Shown here piece after piece: positions 15,115 to 23,028 of a stretch of DNA of 64,000 nt (its first letter is position 1; each line of letters opens with the position of its first letter). A model generated the notes under the pieces. The model searched no databases, had not been told where the DNA came from, and worked only from the letters and a program-made list of their open reading frames with translations. Source of the stretch: Galbibacter orientalis DSM 19592 (GTDB taxonomy: Bacteria > Bacteroidota > Bacteroidia > Flavobacteriales > Flavobacteriaceae); NCBI RefSeq assembly GCF_000260115.1, contig NZ_JH651379.1:62001-126000 (forward strand). Direction: 5' to 3'. Both the position numbers and the translations under genes were made by a program.

Positions 15115-16953
15115 CTATGTCTTTAGGTCTTCTTCAATTTCACTTTCCTTATTGTCGTTTTGCAATAACTGCAATGTCACTTCATGGATATCAACTTCTT
15201 TTTCCACTCGTACCATTTTATAGAAATTATAGGCAAATACAATATGGGATAACCACATCAATGTCCCGCCTATGGCACGCCATAGCCAATAAGGCTCCAT
15301 CAATACTACAGAGTTTATAAAAGGTTCTCCATCTCCCCAAGAAAGTCCTTTGAGCGTCCCACCTATCATAAGAGGTATTGTATAAAATTGAAGCCCTACC
15401 AAGGCCATCCAGAAGTGTGCTCCTACCCATAGTTGGGTCGGTTCCTTGCCTGTCAATCTTGGTACAATAGCATAGACGCCTGCAAACAGGGTAAATGTTA
15501 TAATCCCATACATTGTGATGTGGGAATGTGCTATGGTAAAATCAGTAAAATGCCATAATAGATTGGTAAACCTAAACGCTTCCGCAGTCCCTTGAAGCGA
15601 GCCTGTGAAATAATAAATAACCCCAACAAGGAAAAAAGGTAGAGAGTAACTACTGGCCACCTTGTTCCAAGAACCTTTGAAAGTCATCAAAAAGTTTATT
15701 GTTCCTGCCGCAACGGGTATCAACATACCCACACTACCCACAATTGCAACGGTTTGCAACCACCAAGGCAGGGAACTAAATACGAAATGGTGCGTGCCAA
15801 TTAGGGTATAGAACAAAATTTGCGTCCAAAATGCCAATATGCCCAAACTATACGAATAAATGGGTTTATTTAATTGCTGGGGAAGAAAATAATATAACAG
15901 CCCCAATACAAACATCATAAACCAAAGCCCTACGGCCTGGTGCATATAATACCCTTGTATAATGGTTTCTCCAAGTCCATCTTGCCAAAAAGGAAGATAC
16001 GATACTACAGCAATGATGTTAATGAAGATAACAGCTGCTATTATATACCAGTTTGATATGTAAATTTCTTTGGTTTTCCTAATGGCTACAGTCTTGTAAT
16101 AATTGAAAAGACTCAACATTAAACCAATAACAAACAACAACATTACCGGCCAGATATATTCGCGATATTCGCCACCACCATTGTTTATTCCTGCCATCAA
16201 CGAAATTGTACCAATGATATGGGATGCGTTTATAAAATAGAGCGAATACCATCCTAATTTTAAACTGGCGATACTCGTGTTACCCACTCGTGGTACTGTA
16301 TAATATCCCAACCCTAACATTGCAAGGGAAGACCATCCCCAAAAGACCAGATTTGTATGTACAGGACGCAAACGCCCAAAACTTAACCAACTTACTGAAT
16401 CCGCATCAGGTACAAGAAATTTAATGCCTAAATATTCACCAACACTCGTTCCCAACAACAACCAGAATATGGCAGAACCCAAAAACCAAAGCACCAGCTT
16501 TGTCAGGTTTTTATCTATTTTAGGACGCTTGGGTGGTTGGCTCTTTCTGGCAAAGAATGAATTAATCAATTCATTGGTAGGGTTCTGTATTAAACCGCGA
16601 ACATCCTTTGCGGGTTGCTTTCCAGAAAGTTCCGCATTTGACAATTTATATTCCAGTCGTCGTTTTTTCTCTGCTATTTGTTCCGGATTTAAGCTGGCCT
16701 TGTTTCTAACAATTTCTTCTGCTAAAATTTTGGCCTGTTTGAGAGTTTCCTTATTTCTAATTTGCTTTGCAATCCTATACGATTTCATCGTAAGAATGAT
16801 AATTCCTAAAATCATAGGAATAGCTATAAGTACTATGGTTATCAATACTCCTGGCGAACTCCATAATGATACTTCATCAGGGGTCTGCTCTTGAGCCAAT
16901 ACCATTGAGGGTATCATTAAAAAGAGAATGCTATAAAATATTGATTTCCTCAC
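15115..16953 (-). CDS. ccoN: cbb3-type cytochrome oxidase catalytic subunit with N-terminal extension
   Basis: This 612-residue protein is the catalytic subunit of a cbb3 oxidase. The core begins near residue 148 and carries H199 in GRLRPVHTN (low-spin haem), H338 in YYMHQAVGLW, H388-H389 in IGTHHFVF (copper site), and H476/H478 in IAHSHITMYG. The first 145 residues are extra: a signal peptide (MRKSIFYSILFLMIPSMVLAQ), a membrane helix at about 35-55, and a charged, coiled-coil-like stretch to about 140. I know of similar extensions only loosely in Bacteroidota. The extension might dock the small CPEC or Ig-like proteins encoded downstream. Confidence 0.95.
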   Translation of the reverse strand: MRKSIFYSILFLMIPSMVLAQEQTPDEVSLWSSPGVLITIVLIAIPMILGIIILTMKSYRIAKQIRNKETLKQAKILAEEIVRNKASLNPEQIAEKKRRLEYKLSNAELSGKQPAKDVRGLIQNPTNELINSFFARKSQPPKRPKIDKNLTKLVLWFLGSAIFWLLLGTSVGEYLGIKFLVPDADSVSWLSFGRLRPVHTNLVFWGWSSLAMLGLGYYTVPRVGNTSIASLKLGWYSLYFINASHIIGTISLMAGINNGGGEYREYIWPVMLLFVIGLMLSLFNYYKTVAIRKTKEIYISNWYIIAAVIFINIIAVVSYLPFWQDGLGETIIQGYYMHQAVGLWFMMFVLGLLYYFLPQQLNKPIYSYSLGILAFWTQILFYTLIGTHHFVFSSLPWWLQTVAIVGSVGMLIPVAAGTINFLMTFKGSWNKVASSYSLPFFLVGVIYYFTGSLQGTAEAFRFTNLLWHFTDFTIAHSHITMYGIITFTLFAGVYAIVPRLTGKEPTQLWVGAHFWMALVGLQFYTIPLMIGGTLKGLSWGDGEPFINSVVLMEPYWLWRAIGGTLMWLSHIVFAYNFYKMVRVEKEVDIHEVTLQLLQNDNKESEIEEDLKT

Positions 16954-16967
16954 GTTAGTAGTTCTTA

Positions 16968-17183
16968 TTATTTCTTATTTAAGGCCTTATTCAAGATGTC
17001 TAATTGCTTGCTGTCCATCTTATCTAAAAAACGGGATATCTTATCTTTTAAATTATGGCTGGAGAGTCTTTTTAGCTCTTCATACTCATCTGCCACTAAT
17101 CGTAATCGATATATATACACGCCCACGAAAGCTAGAACCAAGAAGGCAATTACCAGTGCCCAAATTACAAGTGTATTGTCCAT
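16968..17183 (-). CDS. Small single-helix membrane protein upstream of ccoN
   Basis: This 71-residue protein starts at the ATG at 17183 (MDNTLVIWALVIAFLVLAF); the open frame extends further back but would run into the rhodanese gene. It has one N-terminal membrane helix followed by a charged helical cytoplasmic tail (EYEELKRLSSHNLKDKISRF). The start lies 4 bp after the rhodanese stop and the gene ends 14 bp before ccoN. In size and place it resembles CcoQ/CcoS-type accessory proteins, but without clear sequence similarity that I can see. Confidence 0.72.
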   Translation of the reverse strand: MDNTLVIWALVIAFLVLAFVGVYIYRLRLVADEYEELKRLSSHNLKDKISRFLDKMDSKQLDILNKALNKK

Positions 17184-17187
17184 AATC

Positions 17188-17532
17188 TTATTTTTTAAAT
17201 GGCCAACCCATATAACCTCCCCGTAAATCATAGATTTTTGTAAACCCCATTTCCTGCAACTTTGCAGCGGCTTGTTGGCTTCGATTCCCTGAACGACAGT
17301 AGAGATAGATAGGTTCTTTTTTATCTAACTTGTTGAATTCTTCAGAAAATTTTTCCTGCTGGAAGAAATCTATATTTAAAGCCCCTTTAATTGCACCTTC
17401 TTTATATTCTTGTGCTGTACGCACATCCACCAATTGGATGTTATCATTTGAAATGGCTTCATTAAATTTTGAAGCTGCAAGGATTTTTATAGAATTGTTT
17501 TGTTGCGCTTTTGCGCCGAATAGACTGCTCAT
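17188..17532 (-). CDS. Single-domain rhodanese (sulfurtransferase)
   Basis: This 114-residue protein is one rhodanese domain with the active loop YLYCRSGNRSQQAA (catalytic Cys) and the conserved VDVRTAQEYKEGAIKGALNI. The final GGYMGWP is typical. It transfers sulfane sulfur between thiols. Residues 1-14 (MSSLFGAKAQQNNS) do not form a convincing signal peptide, so I place it in the cytoplasm. It is the first gene of the cbb3 operon, which ties sulfane sulfur handling to oxidase expression. Confidence 0.93.
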   Translation of the reverse strand: MSSLFGAKAQQNNSIKILAASKFNEAISNDNIQLVDVRTAQEYKEGAIKGALNIDFFQQEKFSEEFNKLDKKEPIYLYCRSGNRSQQAAAKLQEMGFTKIYDLRGGYMGWPFKK

Positions 17533-17576
17533 AATTATACTTATTTATACGATTTTTTTCATTGTTTTACGCTCTA

Positions 17577-17620
17577 TAAATTTATGAGTATAGTTATAAG
17601 TTGTTAGTAACTTATGTTAC
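17577..17620 (-). promoter_or_regulatory. Crp-type operator and -7 element of the rhodanese-cbb3 operon
   Basis: The perfect repeat GTAAC TTAT GTTAC lies at 17607-17620. The element TAAATTTA (17584 to 17577, minus strand) begins 22 bp beyond it. The predicted leader is about 40 nt. This site would control eight genes down to the terminator at 12928-12950. Confidence 0.8.
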
Positions 17621-17630
17621 AGTAGTGCAA

Positions 17631-17658
17631 AAAAAGCGACGATTGCTCGTCGCTTTTT
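17631..17658 (-). terminator. Rho-independent terminator of the peroxiredoxin gene
   Basis: The arms AAAAAGCGACGA and TCGTCGCTTTTT form a perfect 12-bp stem around TTGC. A/T runs lie on both sides, so it could work in both directions. It lies 36 bp after the peroxiredoxin stop. Confidence 0.88.
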
Positions 17659-17694
17659 AACTAACCAACCTTAACTAAAAACTAACTTTGTTGA

Positions 17695-18354
17695 TTACAA
17701 TGATTTTTTGGCGAGATAAAAATCTACTTTTTCACAGCCGTCATCTGCAATTCTTGCATTCATTTCATCCAATGTTTTCGGCGGTGGCACGATAACCTTA
17801 TCGCCCTTTTTCCAATCTAATGGCATTGCCACTTTATGTTCATCTGAAACTTGCAAGGCTTCCAGTGCTCTTAAAATCTCATCCATATTTCTACCTACAT
17901 TCAACGGGTAGTACATTATCAAGCGTATTTTCTTTTTTGGGTCTATAAAGAATACAGCCCGTACTGCTGCAGTTTCGCTCTCGTTGGGTTGTAGCATTCC
18001 ATAGAGTTTTGATACCTTCATATCAATATCTGCAATGATTGGGAAATCAAAATAGACACCGGTTTTCTCTCTTACGTTGTTTACCCATCCCAAATGCGAG
18101 TGTATGCTATCTATGCTCAATCCCAATAATTCTGTATTGAGCGCAGTAAATTCATCATTACGAATTGCAAAACCACTCATTTCGGTTGTACATACAGGTG
18201 TAAAATCTGCAGGGTGCGAGAACATCACAATCCATTTATTTTTTGCAAAATCAACCATTTGCATATCCCCTTTAGTTGTTTTCGCTTTAAAATCAGGTGC
18301 TTTATCGCCTATTCTTGGCATTGAATGCACTGTAGTTGTTTCCGTGTTTTCCAT
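17695..18354 (-). CDS. Peroxiredoxin (Prx6 / 1-Cys type)
   Basis: This is a 219-residue peroxiredoxin. Peroxidatic C55 is in HPADFTPVCTTEM, and the C-terminal extension of Prx6-type proteins is present (LPLDWKKGDKVIVPPP). A Cys in DDGCEKVDFYL near residue 207 could act as resolving residue. The frame opens at 18414, but that reaches into the operator. ATG 18354 (MENTETTTVHSMPRIGD) fits the family start and a 19-nt leader. Reduction of peroxides and perhaps of persulfides is the expected role. It is a single-gene unit in the regulon. Confidence 0.95.
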   Translation of the reverse strand: MENTETTTVHSMPRIGDKAPDFKAKTTKGDMQMVDFAKNKWIVMFSHPADFTPVCTTEMSGFAIRNDEFTALNTELLGLSIDSIHSHLGWVNNVREKTGVYFDFPIIADIDMKVSKLYGMLQPNESETAAVRAVFFIDPKKKIRLIMYYPLNVGRNMDEILRALEALQVSDEHKVAMPLDWKKGDKVIVPPPKTLDEMNARIADDGCEKVDFYLAKKSL

Positions 18355-18377
18355 AATATTTTTTTTATTTGTTGGTA

Positions 18378-18421
18378 TAAAATTATTAAGATTACTTACC
18401 GAAAACAGTAACAAGCGTTAC
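18378..18421 (-). promoter_or_regulatory. Crp-type operator and -7 element of the peroxiredoxin gene, possibly shared with the divergent methyltransferase
   Basis: The perfect repeat GTAAC AAGC GTTAC lies at 18408-18421, with TAATTTTA (18385 to 18378, minus strand) 22 bp beyond it. On the plus side the equivalent place (18444-18451) reads TATATTGC, two mismatches from TAnnTTTR, so activation of the divergent methyltransferase gene is possible but weaker. Confidence 0.8.
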
Positions 18422-18474
18422 ACAAACAAGGAATAGTTTCGTTTATATTGCAGAAACGTTAAATCAAATTATAT

Positions 18475-19068
18475 ATGGATTACAATACTACTTTTGACGC
18501 ATTAGGAAACGTTGATATTTATGTCATCGACCAGATATTGAAGGGTCGTTATCTAAATGGCCAATCCATTTTGGATGCTGGTTGTGGTAAAGGACGAAAT
18601 CTGAAGTGGTTTTATAAGAACGATTTTGAAATATTTGGAATAGATGCGGATTCTGAATTTTTAGCAAATGCCAAACAAAATTACCCTAAAGCAGCATCAA
18701 ACTTTAGGGTTGGCACATTGGATAAATTGCCTTACGGCGAAAAAAGTTTTGACCACATTTTATGTTGTGCTGTATTGCATTTTGCACAAAGCGAAACCCA
18801 TTTTACGGCTATGTTTTCAGAATTAATCCGCGTGCTGAAACCTGATGGAATGCTGCTCATTAGGATGGCATCAAATATAGGTTTGGATGGCAATGCCCTA
18901 AAAATCATCTTCAAAGACAATGGAAAAAAAGGCAACTACTATCTCACCCGCGAACGTATTACTGATTTAATAACTGAATTTAATATTGATTTGATAGAAC
19001 CTATTAAAACAACCAATGTTAAAGATGAACGAGCGATGACGACGCTGGTGTTTCAGAAAATGTTTTGA
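18475..19068 (+). CDS. Class I SAM-dependent methyltransferase
   Basis: This 197-residue protein has a Rossmann methyltransferase fold: motif I ILDAGCGKGRNLKWF, strand-2 IFGIDADSEF, motif II region FDHILCCAVLHFAQS and LKPDGMLLIRMAS. It is a small-molecule type, similar in style to the TehB/UbiE group. It is the only gene of this stretch that reads rightwards between the peroxiredoxin and the converging methyltransferase, and its 3' end overlaps that gene by 16 bp. The substrate is unknown; chalcogen or thiol methylation would fit the context. Confidence 0.85.
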   Translation: MDYNTTFDALGNVDIYVIDQILKGRYLNGQSILDAGCGKGRNLKWFYKNDFEIFGIDADSEFLANAKQNYPKAASNFRVGTLDKLPYGEKSFDHILCCAVLHFAQSETHFTAMFSELIRVLKPDGMLLIRMASNIGLDGNALKIIFKDNGKKGNYYLTRERITDLITEFNIDLIEPIKTTNVKDERAMTTLVFQKMF

Positions 19069-19694
19069 TTCATCTTCTTTTTGAAGCTACAAAAAAGAAA
19101 GTTTTGTAACGTTTTAAATGGTGTTATATGATTATTATTTAAGCAAGTGATTTTTTCAAAATCATTGCTAAATAACTCTATAAGCTCTTGCTCACAATAC
19201 TGTTTAATTTTTAGTCCGCTGCATTTTTCAGGCCCATCTTTCGAAAAGGTTCCAATAATTAAGAAATTGGAAACATATTTTTTTGCGATTTGAAAATATT
19301 TATCACGTTCTTGAGCTGTTGTAAGAAAGTGAAAGGTTGCCCTATCGTGCCAAACATCATAAGTTTCTGTAGGTTTAAATTCTGTAATATCGCTGACTAT
19401 CCATTTGATTTGTTTGGATTTATCTCCGAGTCTATACTTTGCTTTTTCCAAAGCTTTGGCTGAAATATCGAGCACGGTAATATTAGTATATCCTTCCTGA
19501 AGTAAATAATCCACTAATTTACTGTCTCCGCCTCCTACATCAATGATCTTAGCATCTTTATCTAACATAAAAGAATCTAAAAAATCCAATGATGTTATAG
19601 GCTTTTCTTGGGTCCAACTTACTTGTTCTGGATTTTTAGTTTCATATACTGATTCCCAATGTTGCTTGCGATTTAGTTCCTTTGCCCTTTTCAT
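19053..19694 (-). CDS. Class I SAM-dependent methyltransferase
   Basis: This 213-residue protein starts MKRAKELNRKQHWESVYETK and has motif I IIDVGGGDSKLVDYLL, VLDISAKALEKAK, and WHDRATFHFLT. The HWESVY...VSWTQE opening resembles a family of small methyltransferases often found next to MBL-rhodanese genes in Bacteroidota. It lies 28 bp after the second MBL-rhodanese gene and is probably co-transcribed. The C-terminus (KKKMNQNIF) overlaps the converging methyltransferase gene by 16 bp. The substrate is unknown. Confidence 0.86.
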   Translation of the reverse strand: MKRAKELNRKQHWESVYETKNPEQVSWTQEKPITSLDFLDSFMLDKDAKIIDVGGGDSKLVDYLLQEGYTNITVLDISAKALEKAKYRLGDKSKQIKWIVSDITEFKPTETYDVWHDRATFHFLTTAQERDKYFQIAKKYVSNFLIIGTFSKDGPEKCSGLKIKQYCEQELIELFSNDFEKITCLNNNHITPFKTLQNFLFCSFKKKMNQNIF

Positions 19695-19722
19695 TAGTGT
19701 GTTTTCTTTGATAAATGGTATT

Positions 19723-21141
19723 TTATTTCAATGTTGATGGACAAACATAATCTGTAGTCTCAACACCAGCTTCTTTTATTGCCTTATATCCGCCTTGCAC
19801 ATCGATTAAATTATGTATGCCACGGCTTTTCAAAATAGAAGTTGCAATCATACTGCGATAGCCACCTTCACAATGGACGTAAAAGGTTTCATTTTTTGGA
19901 TATTCTGCTAGATGTTGGTTTATATTGGATAAAGATGTGTTGTTCGCGTTGAGCACGTGTTCACTTTGAAACTCGGAAGGCTTTCTTACATCAAATACTG
20001 GAACATCATAATTGCTATCATCTTCAATTTGTTTGAATTCGCTAGCGGAAATAGATGTTACCATATCGTATTCCCTTGCCGCTCTTTTCCAAGCTTCAAA
20101 ACCACCATCTAAATAGCCCAATGTATTGTCAAAGCCAACACGCGATAATCGTGTAATTGTTTCTTCAATTCGGTCTTTATCGGCAATCAACAAGATGGGT
20201 TGCTTCACATCTTTTATCAAATCGCCAACCCAAGGTGCAAAGCTTCCGTCAATACCTATAAAAATTGACCCTGGAATATGTCCTTTTGCAAAATCGTTTT
20301 GGTGCCTTACATCCAGCACCACGACTCCTGTTTCGTTGGCTACGGCTTCAAAAGCATCTGGCGCTAGCGCATTTTCGCTTTGAGCGATTACTTCGTCTAT
20401 ATTTTTATAGCCCTCTTTGTTCATTTTTACATTCATAGGGAAATAGGCTGGTGGCGGTAACAAGCCGGCAGTCACTTCCCTTACAAACTCTTCCTTGGTC
20501 ATATCGGCACGTAAGGCATAGTTCATTTCTTTTTGGTGTCCCAAAGTATCGACAGTTTCCTTCATCATATTTTTACCACAGGCTGAACCTGCACCGTGAG
20601 CCGGATATACCATTATATCATCTGCAAGCGGCATAATTTTATTACGAAGGCTATCGTATAGTGTTTCTGCAAGCTGTTCTTGGGTCATATGTGCAGCCTT
20701 TTGTGCCAGATCGGGTCGTCCTACATCACCAAGGAATAATGTATCACCTGTAAACAAGGCTTGGTCTTTTCCATCTTTGCCCTTTAACAAATAGGTGGTG
20801 CTTTCCATTGTGTGCCCCGGTGTGTGTAGTGCTATGAAAGTAAGGTCGCCTAGTTTGAATTCCTGCCCATCCTTTGCAGTAGTGGCTTTAAATGTTGGAT
20901 TTGCATTTGGGCCATAGATGATAGGTGCATCGGTTTTTTCTGAAAGGGTAACGTGACCTGAAACAAAATCAGCGTGAAAGTGGGTTTCAAAAATATATTT
21001 GATTTTTGCACCAGCCGCTTCAGCTTTGTCTATGTAAGGTTGCACTTCGCGCAATGGGTCAATAATAGCCACTTCTCCCTTGCTTTCAATATAATAGGCA
21101 CCTTGTGCCAAACACCCTGTGTAAATCTGTTCTATTTTCAT
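19723..21141 (-). CDS. Second MBL-fold persulfide dioxygenase-like protein with two rhodanese domains
   Basis: This 472-residue protein has the same layout as the one at 9053-10384. The MBL domain has THFHADFVSGH (H54, H56, D58), PGHTMEST and TGDTLFLGDVGRPDL. The central rhodanese-like domain lacks a Cys at its loop (ILLIADKDRIEE). The last rhodanese has the active Cys in YVHCEGGYRSMIA. It is likely to oxidise persulfide to sulfite or to exchange sulfane sulfur. Two such paralogues under the same operator type suggest different acceptors or conditions. The leader is longer here, about 85 nt from the predicted transcription start. Confidence 0.93.
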   Translation of the reverse strand: MKIEQIYTGCLAQGAYYIESKGEVAIIDPLREVQPYIDKAEAAGAKIKYIFETHFHADFVSGHVTLSEKTDAPIIYGPNANPTFKATTAKDGQEFKLGDLTFIALHTPGHTMESTTYLLKGKDGKDQALFTGDTLFLGDVGRPDLAQKAAHMTQEQLAETLYDSLRNKIMPLADDIMVYPAHGAGSACGKNMMKETVDTLGHQKEMNYALRADMTKEEFVREVTAGLLPPPAYFPMNVKMNKEGYKNIDEVIAQSENALAPDAFEAVANETGVVVLDVRHQNDFAKGHIPGSIFIGIDGSFAPWVGDLIKDVKQPILLIADKDRIEETITRLSRVGFDNTLGYLDGGFEAWKRAAREYDMVTSISASEFKQIEDDSNYDVPVFDVRKPSEFQSEHVLNANNTSLSNINQHLAEYPKNETFYVHCEGGYRSMIATSILKSRGIHNLIDVQGGYKAIKEAGVETTDYVCPSTLK

Positions 21142-21230
21142 AATTTTTATGTTTTAAGTTATCGCTATTTTAAATTATGCTTTCGCAATTCAACTGCATT
21201 AAACATAAACTTGAGCGGGAATTATAGATT

Positions 21231-21274
21231 TAAAATTATAAGAGATTTTTCTGTTTGTCAGTAACCATTGTTAC
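21231..21274 (-). promoter_or_regulatory. Crp-type operator and -7 element of the second MBL-rhodanese operon
   Basis: The perfect repeat GTAAC CATT GTTAC lies at 21261-21274, ending 1 bp before the stop codon of the neighbouring hydroxylase gene. TAATTTTA (21238 to 21231, minus strand) begins 22 bp beyond it. Confidence 0.8.
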
Positions 21275-21275
21275 G

Positions 21276-22151
21276 CTACTTATCTTTTTTGAAGGGATAC
21301 TTCATTTGTTTTATAAAAGTATTAGGAAAGTTAGCGTCATCTTCAAACCCCAATTCGATATCACGGCCACTGTCAGGAACGTATGCAGTCCCGAACAGGT
21401 AATCCCAAATACTCAAGGTAAGCCCAAAGTTCATTCCGTAAGGGCGTTCAGCTGGTAATGCTTTGGCGTGATGCCAAATATGCATTCGAGGATTGTTGAA
21501 TATATAACCAAATTTCCCATAGCTCCAGTCGAGATTTGCGTGATTAAGATGCCCAACAAAAACAGTAAACATATGTACAACAAAAAATTGTTCAATACCA
21601 AAACCTATCATTGCCAAAGGAATGTATTGAATGGATTTATATACGATAGTTTCCAAAAAATGAAATCGAAATTGAGCAGCAAAACCCATTTCCTTTACGC
21701 TGTGGTGCACTTTATGGAATTTCCACATCCACGGAACCCGATGCAGCATTCTGTGCACATTCCATTGCACAAAATCTGCTACTATGAACATAATAAAAAG
21801 CTGCATCCATACAGGAAAATCCTGTACTTCTACTGCAACAATATTTTTGATGCCAAATATGCCCAAGCAGTCATTAAATAATTCGACCCCTACATTTGAA
21901 AGAGCGTTGTAACCAATTAATGAAAACAGGAAAAAATTAAAGAGGATGTAAAAAGTATCGAGCCAAAACCCTTTTCTAATGACTGACTGTTTCTTACGCC
22001 AAGGAACGATGATTTCAAATAAAAACACAAGAATAGAAAGACCTAATAACCAATAAAAATAATTAGTCCAAGAGGGATTGGAAATTTCCTTAATTAGGTA
22101 ATTGAAGTAACCTGAAAAAGAACGCTCTATTATGTCAATGTATTTCCCCAT
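21276..22151 (-). CDS. Sterol desaturase / fatty acid hydroxylase superfamily membrane protein
   Basis: This 291-residue polytopic protein has the histidine clusters of the di-iron fatty acid hydroxylase superfamily: HRMLH, HKVHHS, HLNHAN and HIWHH. Membrane helices lie at about 33-50, 75-95 and 118-135. The family uses oxygen to hydroxylate or desaturate lipids. It starts 2 bp before... and downstream of the TauE gene, with which it forms an operon. A close paralogue lies at 47004-47903. Why a lipid-type oxygenase belongs to a sulfur regulon is unclear; membrane adjustment or taurine/sulfonolipid metabolism are possibilities, with no direct evidence. Confidence 0.9.
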   Translation of the reverse strand: MGKYIDIIERSFSGYFNYLIKEISNPSWTNYFYWLLGLSILVFLFEIIVPWRKKQSVIRKGFWLDTFYILFNFFLFSLIGYNALSNVGVELFNDCLGIFGIKNIVAVEVQDFPVWMQLFIMFIVADFVQWNVHRMLHRVPWMWKFHKVHHSVKEMGFAAQFRFHFLETIVYKSIQYIPLAMIGFGIEQFFVVHMFTVFVGHLNHANLDWSYGKFGYIFNNPRMHIWHHAKALPAERPYGMNFGLTLSIWDYLFGTAYVPDSGRDIELGFEDDANFPNTFIKQMKYPFKKDK

Positions 22152-22153
22152 TG

Positions 22154-22960
22154 CTATTGATCGGAAATTTCCTTATATATAATATAAATTCCCATTAGAA
22201 GTACAAACCAGCCAAATGCCTTTTTAAGTTTTTTGCCATCGATAAATTTATTAAGCCAAATACCTATAAATATACCCACTACTGATATTGAAGTAAATAG
22301 CAGCAAAAACAACCAGTCTATATCATAGTTTTGCACATCTCCTAAAAACCCTATCAACGAATTAATAGCAATTATAAAAAGAGAGGTGGCCACCGCTTTT
22401 TTCATCGGCAATTTGGCCAAAAGAACCAATGCCGGAATAATTAAAAACCCACCTCCTGCGCCAACCATTCCAGTTACAATTCCAATGAAAAAGCCCTGCA
22501 CCACCAACAAGAGGTGATTAGATTTTTTTTCAACTATTTCTGTATTAAGTTGCCGATTTCCATTGCGAATCATAGTAATGGATGCCAAAAGCATTACAAT
22601 GGCAAAAAATAGCATAATGGCCAAATTTTTTGTGACCATAAAATCATTAACTTCAAAAAATCGTTCTGGAATTACAGGGATTAAATAAGCTCTTGTTAAA
22701 TATACAGCTGTAAAAGCGGGAACGGCAAAAATAAGGGCCGTTTTAAAATCTACCTTACCCTTCATCATATTTTTAAGTGCTCCTACAAGTGAAGTTGTAC
22801 CCACTACAAATAATGAATATGCTGTAGCAATTACTGGATTAAATGATAAGGCATAAACCAAAATGGGTACAGTTAAAATTGAACCACCACCACCTATCAA
22901 TCCTAACACAATTCCAATAAATAGCGCACCTGCATAACCAAAAATTTCTATAATGTCCAT
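22154..22960 (-). CDS. TauE/SafE-family sulfite/sulfonate exporter
   Basis: This 268-residue protein has about eight membrane helices arranged in two related halves, each with a glycine-rich loop: LGLIGGGGSILTVPILVY in the first and GMVGAGGGFLIIPALVLL in the second. These repeats define the TauE/SafE family, which exports sulfite or related anions. In this regulon it is the natural outlet for sulfite formed by the persulfide dioxygenase-like enzymes. The hydroxylase gene follows by 2 bp. A second TauE/SafE copy sits in the molybdenum cofactor operon. Confidence 0.92.
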   Translation of the reverse strand: MDIIEIFGYAGALFIGIVLGLIGGGGSILTVPILVYALSFNPVIATAYSLFVVGTTSLVGALKNMMKGKVDFKTALIFAVPAFTAVYLTRAYLIPVIPERFFEVNDFMVTKNLAIMLFFAIVMLLASITMIRNGNRQLNTEIVEKKSNHLLLVVQGFFIGIVTGMVGAGGGFLIIPALVLLAKLPMKKAVATSLFIIAINSLIGFLGDVQNYDIDWLFLLLFTSISVVGIFIGIWLNKFIDGKKLKKAFGWFVLLMGIYIIYKEISDQ

Positions 22961-22984
22961 TTATCTATCTACCTAATGATAGAA

Positions 22985-23028
22985 CAAATGTAAAGGGCAT
23001 ATTAAACAAGTTTGGTAACTGATGTTAC
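22985..23028 (-). promoter_or_regulatory. Crp-type operator and -7 element of the tauE-hydroxylase operon
   Basis: The perfect repeat GTAAC TGAT GTTAC lies at 23015-23028 and overlaps the last codons of the regulator gene. A perfect TACATTTG element (22992 to 22985, minus strand) begins 22 bp beyond it. The predicted leader is about 20 nt. Confidence 0.82.
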
